From Rhodospirillales bacterium (GTDB lineage Bacteria > Pseudomonadota > Alphaproteobacteria > UBA8366 > JADFVY01), in the NCBI GenBank assembly GCA_020356105.1, contig CP070634.1, positions 3,011,754-3,075,753 of the forward strand: a stretch of DNA of 64,000 nt, in the 5' to 3' direction. A program made the position numbers and the translations under genes. Positions 37,676 through 47,041 of the stretch are shown here, piece by piece. The stretch's first letter is position 1; each line of letters opens with the position of its first letter. Under the pieces are notes generated by a model. It saw nothing but the letters and a program-made list of their open reading frames with translations, ran no database searches and had not been told where the DNA came from.

Positions 37676-37695
37676 TCGGCCGGCGACTCAATCGC

Positions 37696-38028
37696 ATGGT
37701 TGTCGGCCGTGTTGCGCTGGCCCTGATGACAGGCGGCTGCGCCGGCCCCGGCATCACGGAAAATCCACTTGATACGCCGGCCGAGGGGCCGCCGGTGGTC
37801 TCGGTGTGCTATGCGCCGCTGGCCGGCGAACCGTCGGACGAGATCGAGCGCCTCGCCCGTGAGGCCTGCGCCGCAGCCGGCGTCACCGAGGCCCGCCTAC
37901 AGCACTGGAAGAGCGATCACATCCTCAATGACTGTCCGTTGCTCAAGAAGAGCCGGATCAGCTATCACTGCCTACCGGCGCCGGTGCAACCCGGGGCCGA
38001 CGGGGCCGAAACGGGCGGGATGCCCTGA
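37696..38028 (+). CDS. small putative lipoprotein, conserved Cys-rich
   Basis: 110 aa from an ATG 20 bases past the alaS stop. The N-terminus 'MVVGRVALALMTGGCAGPG' is hydrophobic and ends in GGC, a plausible though non-classical lipobox, so Cys15 may be lipidated. The rest contains 'VVSVCYAPLAGEPSDEIERLAREACAAAG' and 'ILNDCPLLKKSRISYHC', with four further cysteines that could form disulfides outside the cytoplasm. Similar small proteins with 'VCYN...LA.EAC...CPLL...C' are found in alphaproteobacteria, with no known role. The frame continues far upstream inside alaS, but only this part is convincing. Confidence 0.65.
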   Translation: MVVGRVALALMTGGCAGPGITENPLDTPAEGPPVVSVCYAPLAGEPSDEIERLAREACAAAGVTEARLQHWKSDHILNDCPLLKKSRISYHCLPAPVQPGADGAETGGMP

Positions 38029-38135
38029 CGGCGGCACGGCCGGCAATCCAATCCCGTTAACCGGCGGTCAACCGGTTTGCCGCATTCTGGACCGGCCGCG
38101 CCCGCACGGGCGCGATGCCGCAGAAGGACCGATCG

Positions 38136-39179
38136 ATGCCCAGAGTCTTCGCCGTCTTGCTGATCTTCCTTGTGCTGGCGCCGCCGCCGCTGCGCGCCGC
38201 CGAGGTCACGCCCGAGCAGTTGCAGGCGCTGGCGCGGCACAGCCAGGCGCTGCATCAGCTCTATAGCCAGGGATTGCAGATCAGCGCCGCCATGGATGAC
38301 GGCGAGGCGCTGATCGAGAGCTATCTCGACGGCGCCCTGACGGAGCCCGAGATGCGGCAGCAAGTCAACGCGATCCGCACCGAGGCCGGGGCCGCGATCA
38401 CGGCGTATCAGCGGGACGTTGCGGCGCTGCCGCCGCCGCCCCGGATCGGTGATCGCAAGCGCGACGAGGCGCTGGCCGCATTCGTTGCCATGGTCGGCGG
38501 GCTGACCGCCAAGCTGGAGGCGCAAGCGCAGCTTCTGCCGCGCCTGGTCGACACCGCCGTAGCCGGCGATGCGCGGGCCTACGAGCTCGCCCAGGCCGAT
38601 TCGCTGGCGCTCGCCGGTGCGATGATCCTGGCCGAGAACACGGCGATCGAGGCCGCGCTGACCAGCGCCGGCCCGCGTCACCCGCAGCGCGGGCTCTACC
38701 ACGCCTCGATCGGTAGCAACCTTGCGATGGGGGCGGCGTTGATACTGATCGAGGACTCGCTGCGCGGCGCCGCACCGCGCTCCGAAGACGCGAGGGGCCG
38801 GATCGCGGACGGGCTGGCCCGGGCCGAGCGCGGCATCGCGGACGGCCGGCGCGATGCCGAGGCGATGCTGGGGCGCTATGCCGGCAAGCCCGCGAAGACC
38901 GAGGAGGACCGGCTCGGCAAGCGTTTCATCGAGGATCTGGTCACCGCCTATGGCCGCGCCTTCGACGACGAGACCCGGATCGTATCGGCGATGCGCGGCT
39001 TCCTCGACGACGTGCTGGCGGCACGCGATGCGCCGGGCGGCGCCGCGGCAACGCGGCTGGCGCGGGCCGCGGCGACCTTCCAGGGCGAAATCGGGCCGCT
39101 GATGCAGGCGCGCCTCGACGAGCAAGCGACCCGCCTGCGCATGGTCGAGGAGTTCTCGGCCGCGCTGGCCGCACTCTAG
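38136..39179 (+). CDS. exported alpha-helical protein of unknown function
   Basis: 347 aa from the ATG at 38136, preceded by AGAAGGA. A signal peptide is clear ('[18 protein letters not shown]', cleavage near RAAE). The mature chain is helical and rich in Ala, Glu and Arg; the segments '[35 protein letters not shown]' and '[38 protein letters not shown]' suggest helical bundles. No catalytic motif is recognised. A near-match CtrA box TTAA-CCGGCGG-TCAAC lies at 38057-38072. The stop converges with that of icd on a shared CTAG palindrome. Confidence 0.7.
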   Translation: MPRVFAVLLIFLVLAPPPLRAAEVTPEQLQALARHSQALHQLYSQGLQISAAMDDGEALIESYLDGALTEPEMRQQVNAIRTEAGAAITAYQRDVAALPPPPRIGDRKRDEALAAFVAMVGGLTAKLEAQAQLLPRLVDTAVAGDARAYELAQADSLALAGAMILAENTAIEAALTSAGPRHPQRGLYHASIGSNLAMGAALILIEDSLRGAAPRSEDARGRIADGLARAERGIADGRRDAEAMLGRYAGKPAKTEEDRLGKRFIEDLVTAYGRAFDDETRIVSAMRGFLDDVLAARDAPGGAAATRLARAAATFQGEIGPLMQARLDEQATRLRMVEEFSAALAAL

Positions 39180-40390
39180 CCCATCGCGGCCTTGAGGTTC
39201 GCGTCGATCTTGTCGAGGAACTGGTTGGTTGTCATCCAGGCCTGGTCGGGGCCGATCAGGATCGCTAGATCCTTGGTCATGAAGCCGGATTCGACCGTCT
39301 CGACGCAGACCTTCTCGAGCGTCTCGGCGAACTTCATCACCTCGGGCGTGTTGTCGAACCGGCCGCGGTAGTAAAGACCGCGGGTCCAGGCGAAGATCGA
39401 GGCGATCGGGTTGGTCGAGGTCTCCTCGCCCTTCTGGTGCATCCGGTAATGGCGGGTCACCGTGCCGTGCGCCGCCTCGGCCTCGATCGTCTTGCCGTCC
39501 GGCGTCATCAGCACCGAGGTCATCAGCCCGAGGCTGCCGAAGCCCTGCGCCACCGTGTCCGACTGCACGTCGCCGTCGTAGTTCTTGCAGGCCCAGACAT
39601 AGCCGCCGGACCATTTCAACGCCGCCGCCACCATGTCGTCGATCAGCCGGTGCTCGTAAGTGAGGCCCTTCTCGTCGAACTTCGCCTTGAACTCGGCGTC
39701 GAACACCTCCTGGAAGATGTCCTTGAAGCGGCCGTCATAGACCTTCATGATCGTATTCTTGGTCGAAAGATAGACCGGCCAGCCGAGGTTGAGTCCGTAA
39801 TTGAAACAGGCGCGGGCGAAGCCGCGGATCGACTCGTCGAGGTTGTACATCGACATGGCGACGCCGGAGCCCGGGAAGTCGAACACCTCCCGGGTGATCG
39901 CCGGGCCGCCGTCCTCGGGCTGGAAGGTCAGCGTCAGCTTGCCCTTGCCCGGAATGATCATGTCGGTGGCGCGGTACTGGTCGCCATAGGCGTGGCGGCC
40001 GATGACGATCGGCTGAGTCCAGCCGGGCACCAGGCGCGGCACGTTCTTGCAGATGATCGGCTGGCGGAACACGGTGCCGCCGAGGATGTTGCGGATGGTA
40101 CCGTTCGGCGAGCGCCACATCTGCTTGAGGGAGAACTCCTCGACCCGCGCCTCGTCGGGGGTGATCGTCGCGCATTTGACGCCGACACCGTACTCCTTGA
40201 TGGCGTTGGCGGAATCGACGGTGATCTGGTCGTCCGTCTCGTCGCGCTTCTGGATCGACAGATCGTAGTATTTCAGGTCGATATCGAGATAGGGCAGGAT
40301 CAGCTTGTCCTTGATGAAGGCCCAGATGATCCGCGTCATCTCGTCGCCGTCGAGCTCGACGACGGGGGTTGCGACCTTGATCTTGCTCAT
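39176..40390 (-). CDS. icd: NADP-dependent isocitrate dehydrogenase
   Basis: 404 aa, the homodimeric, eukaryote-like NADP-IDH type common in alphaproteobacteria rather than the E. coli type. It opens '[27 protein letters not shown]' and has '[35 protein letters not shown]' (substrate binding), '[11 protein letters not shown]'-like metal-binding ('[27 protein letters not shown]') and '[12 protein letters not shown]' (NADP site). It converts isocitrate to 2-oxoglutarate in the TCA cycle. It is transcribed from the left edge of a 480 bp non-coding gap. Confidence 0.98.
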   Translation of the reverse strand: MSKIKVATPVVELDGDEMTRIIWAFIKDKLILPYLDIDLKYYDLSIQKRDETDDQITVDSANAIKEYGVGVKCATITPDEARVEEFSLKQMWRSPNGTIRNILGGTVFRQPIICKNVPRLVPGWTQPIVIGRHAYGDQYRATDMIIPGKGKLTLTFQPEDGGPAITREVFDFPGSGVAMSMYNLDESIRGFARACFNYGLNLGWPVYLSTKNTIMKVYDGRFKDIFQEVFDAEFKAKFDEKGLTYEHRLIDDMVAAALKWSGGYVWACKNYDGDVQSDTVAQGFGSLGLMTSVLMTPDGKTIEAEAAHGTVTRHYRMHQKGEETSTNPIASIFAWTRGLYYRGRFDNTPEVMKFAETLEKVCVETVESGFMTKDLAILIGPDQAWMTTNQFLDKIDANLKAAMG

Positions 40391-40871
40391 CGAACGCTCC
40401 CTGTTTCTTATTCGTTCATGGGCGCGGCCCGGCGCGCCGCCCGGCGCACAATACCGGCCGGTATCGGGCGGCGCAACACGCGCGTGCGCCGGCCCGGCGG
40501 AGAGAGAAACGGCGTGGCGCGATGGCGCGCACGATGACAGCCTGCGGAGGCCACATCCGGCCCCGCCGCGGCACCGATCACCGCAGATCGGTGGCCGCCT
40601 ACCGGATGTCGAACGGGTTGACGTCCAGCGCCAAGTGGTCGGCGGTGACCGGATCGATCAGCCGAACTGGGGTCGGAATTTGGGGCAATGGGGGACTGAA
40701 TTGGGGTCTGGCTTGCGTTATTGCATTATCGCCCCGCCGGCTTCTCAATGACCGCTTGCTTCGCTTCCATCGCCGGAGCAGACGACCGGCGGTGCGTGGG
40801 ATGCGGCGCGGGGCCGCGCCCCGGTCCCGTCGCCATCCCGCCACGCGGCTGAGGTTGGCACGGAACAATTC
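40391..40871. other. long intergenic region with G-rich motif
   Basis: 481 bp between icd (promoter side) and the end of the LOG gene. It contains four G-tracts on the plus strand (40669-40672, 40682-40685, 40690-40694, 40703-40706), spaced by 9, 4 and 8 bases, a possible G-quadruplex. A minus-strand open frame of 89 codons (40599-40868) has a proline-rich C-terminus and no recognised family; I do not call it a gene. The icd promoter must lie near 40391-40450. Confidence 0.45.
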
Positions 40872-41465
40872 CTACATCCACTTGGCCTCGATCTCGGTGC
40901 GGAACTCGGGCATTTCCGCCAGCGCCGGCAGCACCTCGTCGACGCCGGCGACGATGCGGAACAGCGCGCGGTGCTCGGGCTTGGCGTAGTTCTCCTCGAT
41001 CATGCGGTCGACAAGATCGACCAGCGGCTGCCAGTAGCCGTCGACATCGACGACCAGCACCGGCTTGTCATGCAGCTGCAGCTGCTTCCAGGTGAGGATC
41101 TCGAAGGTCTCGTCGAGCGTGCCAAGCCCGCCCGGCAGGATCACAAAGGCGTCCGACAGCTCGGCCATCTTCTCCTTGCGCTCATGCATGTTCTCGGTGA
41201 CGATCAGGCGGCTGACCCCGGAATGGCCGACCTCGACCTGGTCGAGGAAGCGCGGGATGATGCCGACCACCTCGCCGCCGCCTTGCAGCACCGCATCGGC
41301 AATCAGCCCCATCAGGCCGATCCGTCCGCCGCCATAGACGAGCCGCACCCTGGCCTCGGCCATCAGCCGGCCGAGCTGCCGCGCAGCCTGGTGATGGCTG
41401 TCGCGGCCGCGGGCCGAAGAGCCGCAATAAACGCACAGCGAGCGGACCTGCGCCATCGGTGTCAT
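40872..41465 (-). CDS. LOG-family protein (cytokinin riboside 5'-phosphate phosphoribohydrolase-like)
   Basis: 197 aa. LOG-family enzymes split nucleotide 5'-monophosphates into base and ribose phosphate. The signature 'PGGLGTLDETFE' (nucleotide-binding PGGxGTxxE) is present about residue 105, with 'CVYCGSSARG', 'LVYGGGRIGLMGLIADAVL' and 'MHERKEKMAELSDAFVILP' before it. Length and motifs are standard for TIGR00730-type proteins. The physiological substrate in bacteria is generally unclear (AMP or modified purines). It is divergent from the cytochrome c' gene across about 210 bp. Confidence 0.93.
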   Translation of the reverse strand: MTPMAQVRSLCVYCGSSARGRDSHHQAARQLGRLMAEARVRLVYGGGRIGLMGLIADAVLQGGGEVVGIIPRFLDQVEVGHSGVSRLIVTENMHERKEKMAELSDAFVILPGGLGTLDETFEILTWKQLQLHDKPVLVVDVDGYWQPLVDLVDRMIEENYAKPEHRALFRIVAGVDEVLPALAEMPEFRTEIEAKWM

Positions 41466-41676
41466 CCGTTCTTACCCCTCATATACCCGGCCCCCGGCAT
41501 GGCATGCGGCCGGGCGCAAGGCAAGCCGGAAATCAGCGATTTGTCGGCCCGCCTCTTGACGCGCCCTTCGAAACACCAAAATTTCCCTTGCGGCGGGAAT
41601 AATCCCGCGGCACCGCTGTATACCACCACGTAACGCCGCCATCCGGCGGATTTCGGGACAGAATGAGGGACCAAAC

Positions 41677-42168
41677 ATGATGAGCAGGTTTGCATTCGCG
41701 GCGTCCGCCGCGGTTCTGGGAGTTGTCATTGCCGCCGGCGCCAGCCTCGCGCCGTCGACCGCCGCAACGCCGGGCGAGACGGTGAAAATGCGGCAGGATG
41801 CGATGAAATCGCTTGGCGGTCACATGAAGGCGATCAAGACCTTCATCGAGAAGGGCGAGGGCTCGGCCGACGACGTGGCGCGCCGCGCCGCCGAGATCAA
41901 CGATATCTCCGGCAAGATCCCGGGGCTGTTCCCGCAGGGCACCAGCATGGACCAGGTGATGGATCCGAAGACCGGCGCCAAGCCCGCGATCTGGAGCGAG
42001 TGGGACAAGTTCACCGCCGCCGCCAAGACCCTCGGCGCGCGCAGCGAGGGCCTCAAGATGGCAGCGTCCGGTGGCGACAAGGGCGCGATCGCGGCCGCCT
42101 TCAAGCAGATGGGCTCGGATGGCTGCGGCGGCTGCCACAAGCCCTACCGGCAGAAGCTCGAAAAGTAA
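41677..42168 (+). CDS. cytochrome c'
   Basis: 163 aa with a signal peptide ('FAASAAVLGVVIAAGASLA') and one heme site at the C-terminus, C150-x2-C153-H154 ('CGGCHKPYR'). The body has the four-helix pattern of cytochrome c' ('VKMRQDAMKSLGGHMKAIKTFI', 'GTSMDQVMDPKTGAKPAIWSEWDKFTAAAKTL'). These periplasmic high-spin heme proteins bind NO and protect against nitrosative stress. It is followed three bases later by the diheme cytochrome gene, so the two form an operon. Confidence 0.95.
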   Translation: MMSRFAFAASAAVLGVVIAAGASLAPSTAATPGETVKMRQDAMKSLGGHMKAIKTFIEKGEGSADDVARRAAEINDISGKIPGLFPQGTSMDQVMDPKTGAKPAIWSEWDKFTAAAKTLGARSEGLKMAASGGDKGAIAAAFKQMGSDGCGGCHKPYRQKLEK

Positions 42169-42171
42169 CGC

Positions 42172-43107
42172 ATGCCCCGGCATGCCCCGTTCGCCTGGGC
42201 GGCCCTGCTTGTCTGGGTCGCCCTGGCGTCCGGGTCGTTTGCACAGAATGAAACCGACGCCGACGCGGTGACGCGTGGCGAGTACGTGTTTCACGCGGCC
42301 GGCTGTTACGGCTGTCATACCGACGTGAAGAACAAGGGCCGGCCGCTGGCCGGCGGCCGCGCCCTAGAAACGCCGTTCGGCACCTTCTTCGGGCCGAACA
42401 TCACGCGCGACCCGCAGCACGGCATCGGCGCCTGGGACGCGGCGGATTTCGCGCGCGCCCTGCGCACCGGCATCGCGCCGGACGGCAGGCCCTACTATCC
42501 GGCCTTTCCCTATACGTCCTTTACCGGCATGACCGACGACGACATCGCCGACCTGTGGGCCTATCTGCGATCGGTACCGCCGGTCGCCCGAACCAACGAG
42601 GCGCATGATTTGAACGTCCCGTTCGGCTGGCGCCGGCTGAACGACGTGTGGCGGCTCCTCTATTTCAAGCCGATGCCGTTCGAACCCGGCCCGCCGCCGG
42701 GCGGCATCGCCGCGACGGATGCCTGGCGGCGCGGCGCCTATCTCGTCACCGTACTTGGCCATTGCGGCGAGTGCCATTCGCCGCGCGGCGCGCTCGGCGC
42801 GATGCGGCGCGATCACCTGCTGGCCGGCAACCGCACCGGGCCCGAGGGCAAGCCGGTGCCGAACATCACGACGCACAAGGGGCGGGGCATCGGTGACTGG
42901 TCGGCCGGTGACATCGCGACCTATCTCGAGATCGGCATGGATCCGGACGGCGATTTCGCCGGCGGCGCCATGGCCGAGGTGATCGAGCACACGACCGGCA
43001 GGCTGACGCCGGAGGATCGCGCGGCGATCGCCGTCTTCCTCGGCGCCCTGCCGCCCAACGATCCGGTTCCCGCGCCGGTGCCGCTCCGCCTGCAGGCGCA
43101 AAGATAG
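42172..43107 (+). CDS. diheme c-type cytochrome
   Basis: 311 aa with a signal peptide ('FAWAALLVWVALASGSFA') and two heme sites: C45-x2-C48-H49 ('CYGCH') and C198-x2-C201-H202 ('CGECH'). The flanks ('GRPLAGGRALETPFGTFFGPNITRDPQHGIGAW', 'VPNITTHKGRGIGDWSAGDIATYLEIGMDPDGDF') match the cytochrome subunits of membrane alcohol, gluconate or sorbitol dehydrogenases, though those usually have three hemes. No dehydrogenase partner is beside it; the neighbour is cytochrome c'. It is probably a periplasmic electron carrier between an unknown donor and the respiratory chain. Confidence 0.9.
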   Translation: MPRHAPFAWAALLVWVALASGSFAQNETDADAVTRGEYVFHAAGCYGCHTDVKNKGRPLAGGRALETPFGTFFGPNITRDPQHGIGAWDAADFARALRTGIAPDGRPYYPAFPYTSFTGMTDDDIADLWAYLRSVPPVARTNEAHDLNVPFGWRRLNDVWRLLYFKPMPFEPGPPPGGIAATDAWRRGAYLVTVLGHCGECHSPRGALGAMRRDHLLAGNRTGPEGKPVPNITTHKGRGIGDWSAGDIATYLEIGMDPDGDFAGGAMAEVIEHTTGRLTPEDRAAIAVFLGALPPNDPVPAPVPLRLQAQR

Positions 43108-43188
43108 GTGGCGACCGCCGCCGCCGTTGCAAGCGGTGCGCGGGCGTACTAGTTTGAGTCCTGCAACTGTGGAGCGTCGCCAAGCACC

Positions 43189-44655
43189 TTGAAGCGCTAT
43201 ATTATCATCGGCCTGGCCGGGGTCGTGGTCATCGTGATCGCGCTGATCCTGAATTACTGGCTGACGACCGAGGAGGCAACGGAGCCGGCGGACATGGCGC
43301 CGCCGGTGGCGATGGCACCGATGCCGAAGCCCGCCGCGCCGCCGCAACCGACGCCGGCACCAACGGCCGAGCCCGATGCGGCCCTGCCGCCTGCGCCCGC
43401 CGCCGCGCCGGATTCGGGCGATCGCCCCCCACCGTCGACCGCCGCGGGACCGCAAGCACCGTTGACCCAGCCGCCCGCGTCGCCGGACGCACCCGCGGCG
43501 CAGCCACCGGCTGCAGTGACCCCGACCGCCCCGTCAACTCCGAGCGCGCCGCCAGCTGCGAGCGCGCCGCCAGCTGCGACCGCGCCGCCAGCTGCGACTG
43601 CGCCGCCAGCTGCGACTGCGCCGCCAGCTGCCACCGCGCCGCAAGCTGCCACCGCGCCGTCCGACGTCGCCGCGCCGGCACCGGCCGCAACGCCGCCGGC
43701 ACCCGAGTCGGCGCCGGCGGTCGCGACGCCCGCCCAGACTCCCGCTCCGGCAGCCACGCCGCCGGCCGATGCGCCGAAGGTGGCGGTGCTGCCCCCGTCG
43801 GACGCGCCGCAGCCGGCGGCGGGGCGGCCCTCCTTCGATGTCGTCCGCGTGACGCCTGGCGGCGAGACCGTGATCGCCGGCCGCGCCGCGCCCGGCGCCG
43901 TGGTCACCGTCTATGACGGGGGGCGGCCGATCGGCGAGGTGCGCGCCGATTCGCGCGGCGAATGGGTTCTGGTGCCTGAGGACCCGCTGCCGCCGGGCAG
44001 CCGCGAGCTCAGCGTCTCGTCGCGCAGCGCCGGCGGCGAGCCGGTATGGTCCGATTCGGTGGTCGTCGTCGTGGTGCCCGAGCAGGGCAAGGACATCGCC
44101 GGGCGCGCGTCCGAAGAGCCGACGGCGCCGCTGGTCGTTGAGGTGCCGCGGACCGGGTTCGGCGCCAGCAACGTCCTGCAGCAGCCGCAGGCGGGCGAGG
44201 CGGCCGGCGAGGTCGATCTTGCGGTCAGTGTCCTCGATTACGATTCGGCCGGCAACCTCAGCCTGAGCGGGCGGGCCCGGGCCGGCAGCGATATTCGTGT
44301 CTATCTCGACAACAGGATGCTGGGACGCACGCCGTCCGATGCCGACGGCACGTGGCGGCTGACCATCCAGCGCGAGATCGCGCCCGGCTTGTATACGATG
44401 CGGGTCGACGAGGTTGCGGACGGCGCTGTCGTGGCGCGGCTCGAATTCCCGTTCCTGCGCGCCGATCCGCGGGAGATCGAATCGGGCACGCTGCTGGTCG
44501 TCGTGCAGCCGGGCAACAGCCTGTGGCGGCTGGCGCGGCGGACCCTGGGGGAGGGCGTGCGCTACACCGTGATTTACGAGGCTAACCGTGACCGGATCCG
44601 TGACCCCGACCTCATCTATCCAGGGCAGATTTTCGAGGTCCCCCAGACCAATTGA
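43189..44655 (+). CDS. LysM-domain membrane-anchored protein with Pro/Ala-rich linker
   Basis: 488 aa with a TTG start. One N-terminal membrane segment ('IIIGLAGVVVIVIALILNYWL') is followed by a long Pro/Ala-rich region (about 30-215), which includes six tandem copies of a six-residue A/P/T/S unit, then two Ig-like or carboxypeptidase-like beta domains ('VVRVTPGGETVIAGRAAPGAVVTVYDGG', 'LSLSGRARAGSDIRVYLDNR') and a C-terminal LysM ('VVQPGNSLWRLARRTLGEG...YPGQIFEVP'). LysM binds peptidoglycan, so the linker may span the periplasm from inner membrane to wall. This layout is frequent in alphaproteobacteria, with no assigned role. Confidence 0.85.
   Translation: MKRYIIIGLAGVVVIVIALILNYWLTTEEATEPADMAPPVAMAPMPKPAAPPQPTPAPTAEPDAALPPAPAAAPDSGDRPPPSTAAGPQAPLTQPPASPDAPAAQPPAAVTPTAPSTPSAPPAASAPPAATAPPAATAPPAATAPPAATAPQAATAPSDVAAPAPAATPPAPESAPAVATPAQTPAPAATPPADAPKVAVLPPSDAPQPAAGRPSFDVVRVTPGGETVIAGRAAPGAVVTVYDGGRPIGEVRADSRGEWVLVPEDPLPPGSRELSVSSRSAGGEPVWSDSVVVVVVPEQGKDIAGRASEEPTAPLVVEVPRTGFGASNVLQQPQAGEAAGEVDLAVSVLDYDSAGNLSLSGRARAGSDIRVYLDNRMLGRTPSDADGTWRLTIQREIAPGLYTMRVDEVADGAVVARLEFPFLRADPREIESGTLLVVVQPGNSLWRLARRTLGEGVRYTVIYEANRDRIRDPDLIYPGQIFEVPQTN
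43546..43653 (+). repeat. 18 bp coding minisatellite, six units
   Basis: Six consecutive 18 bp units, each GCGCCGCCAGCTGCGA plus two variable bases or a close variant (the last has CAAGCTGCC), encode the repeated Ala-Pro-Pro-Ala-Ala-Thr/Ser unit of the LysM protein linker. Each unit carries AGCTG. Unit number can change by slippage without breaking the frame. Confidence 0.9.
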
Positions 44656-44808
44656 TGGGGCGCCGGGGATCGGCCCGATCGGATCCGGGGCCGAGGTGCG
44701 CCCGGACGGGCGCGCCCTTAACCCGCCGTTAGGGTATTTCGCCGCTATCTTGCAGACGCGGGGCGGCGGCGGTCGTGCCGATGTTCCTACACTGTGCCGG
44801 AGACGCGT

Positions 44809-45516
44809 ATGGCGTCGGATCTGATCGCTACGGTGCGTTCCACCTTTGCCCCCGTGCATCGCGAGGGCTGGCGCTTCGTTGCCGTCTTTGGTGTGATCTC
44901 GGCCGGGCTGTGGTGGCTTTGGGCGCCGCTCGGCGTTGCAGGCGCCGTGCTGACTGCCTGGTGCGCGTATTTCTTCCGTGACCCGGCCCGGGTCACGCCG
45001 GCCCGGGACGGCCTCGTGGTCAGCCCGGCCGACGGTCGGGTTCAGATGATCGAGGCGGCGGTGCCGCCGCCGGAGCTCGAGATGGGCGAGGCGCCGCGCA
45101 CCCGGATCAGCATCTTTATGAACGTGTTCAACGTGCACGTAAACCGCGTCCCGATCGGCGGCACGATCGAGAGGCGGGCCTACCGGCCGGGCAAGTTCCT
45201 CAACGCCTCGCTCGACAAGGCGAGCGAGCACAACGAGCGGAATTCGGTTAGAATGCGAACCGCCGACGGGCGCGAGATCGCGTTCGTTCAGATCGCCGGC
45301 CTCGTCGCGCGCAGGATCCTGTGCTGGATCGAGGAGGGACAGGCCGTCAGCGCCGGCGAGCGGTTCGGGCTGATCCGCTTCGGCAGCCGGGTCGACGTCT
45401 TCCTGCCGGACGGCATCTCGCCGCTGGTCTGCGTCGGGCAGACGGCGGTGGCCGGCGAGACCGTTCTGGCCGATATGACGTCCCAGGAAGGACCACGCGA
45501 AGGAGAGAAACGATGA
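44809..45516 (+). CDS. psd: phosphatidylserine decarboxylase (short, proenzyme)
   Basis: 235 aa from the ATG at 44809 (GGAG at 44799-44802); a GTG five codons earlier is possible. The short PSD-A type of alphaproteobacteria. A membrane-associated N-terminus (about 22-50) precedes '[13 protein letters not shown]', '[17 protein letters not shown]' and '[19 protein letters not shown]'. The self-cleavage site is Gly192-Ser193 ('[10 protein letters not shown]'), which makes the pyruvoyl cofactor on the new alpha chain. It converts phosphatidylserine to phosphatidylethanolamine. The stop overlaps the pssA start (ATGA), so the two consecutive pathway enzymes are coupled. A near-match CtrA box TTAA-CCCGCCG-TTAG lies at 44718-44732. 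Confidence 0.96.
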   Translation: MASDLIATVRSTFAPVHREGWRFVAVFGVISAGLWWLWAPLGVAGAVLTAWCAYFFRDPARVTPARDGLVVSPADGRVQMIEAAVPPPELEMGEAPRTRISIFMNVFNVHVNRVPIGGTIERRAYRPGKFLNASLDKASEHNERNSVRMRTADGREIAFVQIAGLVARRILCWIEEGQAVSAGERFGLIRFGSRVDVFLPDGISPLVCVGQTAVAGETVLADMTSQEGPREGEKR

Positions 45517-46379
45517 AGCTGAGACGGAAGAGATCCCGCAAGCTCCGCCGCCTTCCCCGGCTCAAGGGACAGAGCGTCTCCAAACTGATTCCGCACATCA
45601 TCACGGTGGGTGCGGCCTGCGCCGGGCTGACCGCCATCAAGTACGCGATCGATGCGCGCTGGGAAAGTGCGGTCATCGCCATCGTCGTGGCGGCGGTGCT
45701 GGATGCGCTGGACGGCCGCATGGCGCGGCTTCTGAACGCGGCCAGCGATTTCGGGGCGGAGCTCGATTCGCTCTCCGATTTCGTCGCGTTCGGCGTGGCC
45801 CCGGCCTTCATCATGTATTTCTGGAGCCTGCAGTCGCTCGGCCGCGTCGGCTGGATCGTCGCGCTGTTCCTGGCTATCTGCTGCGGTCTTCGACTGGCCC
45901 GGTTCAACACCAATATCGGCAAGCTGCCGCCCTACGCCTACAACTATTTCACCGGCGTTCCGGCGCCGGGCGGGGCGGGGCTGGCGATCCTGCCGCTGAT
46001 CGGAACACTCGCCCATGGCGCGCCGATCCTGCGCGAGCCCGTGTTGGTCGCGATCTGGTCGGTGATCGTGGCGATCCTGATGGTCAGCCGGGTGCCGACC
46101 TTCTCGCTGAAGCGGATCAAGGTGCCGCAGACCGCGACGGTTCCCCTGCTGGTGTTCGCCGCCCTGCTGATCGCGGGGATGGCCGGCGCGCCGTGGCTGA
46201 CGCTGACCGTGGTCGGGCTTCTCTATATCATGAGCTTCGGCGTTTCGGTGCTGACCTACCGCCGGCTGAAGGCGGAGGCCGAGCGCATGCATGGCGAGCG
46301 CGCGCAGCATGATGATGCCGGTGACGATGAGGATGGCGACACGACGTCGTCGTCGCCGATGCTGAGGACGGTCGAATAG
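45513..46379 (+). CDS. pssA: CDP-diacylglycerol-serine O-phosphatidyltransferase PssA
   Basis: 288 aa integral membrane enzyme that makes phosphatidylserine from CDP-diacylglycerol and serine, feeding Psd directly. The CDP-alcohol phosphotransferase motif D-x2-D-G-x2-A-R-x8-G-x3-D-x3-D is present in '[26 protein letters not shown]'. A very basic N-terminus (1-22) precedes about seven or eight hydrophobic segments. The acidic tail ('[15 protein letters not shown]') is unusual but at the end. The ATG at 45513 overlaps the psd stop. Confidence 0.95.
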   Translation: MKLRRKRSRKLRRLPRLKGQSVSKLIPHIITVGAACAGLTAIKYAIDARWESAVIAIVVAAVLDALDGRMARLLNAASDFGAELDSLSDFVAFGVAPAFIMYFWSLQSLGRVGWIVALFLAICCGLRLARFNTNIGKLPPYAYNYFTGVPAPGGAGLAILPLIGTLAHGAPILREPVLVAIWSVIVAILMVSRVPTFSLKRIKVPQTATVPLLVFAALLIAGMAGAPWLTLTVVGLLYIMSFGVSVLTYRRLKAEAERMHGERAQHDDAGDDEDGDTTSSSPMLRTVE

Positions 46380-46395
46380 GGCCGGGGACGCTGCG

Positions 46396-47004
46396 ATGCT
46401 GGACGGTGTTGCGCGCAAGCTGATCGATCCGCCGTTCAATCTGCTGGCCCGGCTGATTGCCCGGACCGGCATAACGGCCAACGCGCTGACCATCGTCGGT
46501 TTCGCCCTCGGCCTCCTGGTTCTGATCGCGCTCGCCAACGAGGAGTATTACTGGGCGCTCGGTCTGATTCTCGGTAACCGGTTCCTCGACGGTCTCGACG
46601 GCGCGGTCGCGCGGCGCAACGGGGTCACCGATCTCGGCGGGTTCTTCGACATCGTCGGCGACTTCATCTTTTTCGGCGCGGTGGCGCTGGGATTCGCGCT
46701 CGCCGCCCCGGAGCAGAACGCGCTGGCGGCCGCGTTCCTGCTGTTCTCGTTCGTCGGCACCGAGGCCAGCTTTCTCGCCTATGCCGCGGTGGCCGAAAAA
46801 CGCCATATGAAGACCGACCGGGTCGGCACCAAATCGTTCTATTTCATCGAAGGACTTGTGGAGGGCACGGAAACCCTGCTGCTCTACATCCTGGCCTGTA
46901 TCAGGCCCGACTGGTTCGTCGGGATCGCGGTCCTGTTCGGCGTGCTGTGCTGGATGACCACGAGCGCGCGGATCGCCATCGCCTGGTTCACGTTCCGCGA
47001 TTAG
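46396..47004 (+). CDS. CDP-alcohol phosphatidyltransferase family enzyme
   Basis: 202 aa membrane protein with the same catalytic motif as PssA, 'DGLDGAVARRNGVTDLGGFFDIVGDF' (Asp residues of the D-x2-D-G-x2-A-R-x8-G-x3-D-x3-D pattern). It has about five hydrophobic segments. The alcohol acceptor cannot be told from sequence; candidates are glycerol-phosphate (PgsA-like), inositol-phosphate or others. It follows pssA by 16 bp, so it may be in the same transcript. It converges on the RND permease gene with about 40 bp between stops. Confidence 0.9.
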   Translation: MLDGVARKLIDPPFNLLARLIARTGITANALTIVGFALGLLVLIALANEEYYWALGLILGNRFLDGLDGAVARRNGVTDLGGFFDIVGDFIFFGAVALGFALAAPEQNALAAAFLLFSFVGTEASFLAYAAVAEKRHMKTDRVGTKSFYFIEGLVEGTETLLLYILACIRPDWFVGIAVLFGVLCWMTTSARIAIAWFTFRD

Positions 47005-47041
47005 CTGCGCGCCCGTCCCCGGGGCGAGAGCGCTGGTGCGT

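Noticed and set aside
40599-40868. 89-codon minus-strand frame with a Pro-rich end
   Set aside because: Arg-rich N-terminal half, no ribosome site of note and no family recognised; kept only as part of the intergenic description.
43546-43653. Regular repeats that might suggest a CRISPR array
   Set aside because: Units are 18 bp, directly adjacent with no spacers, and in frame inside a coding region.
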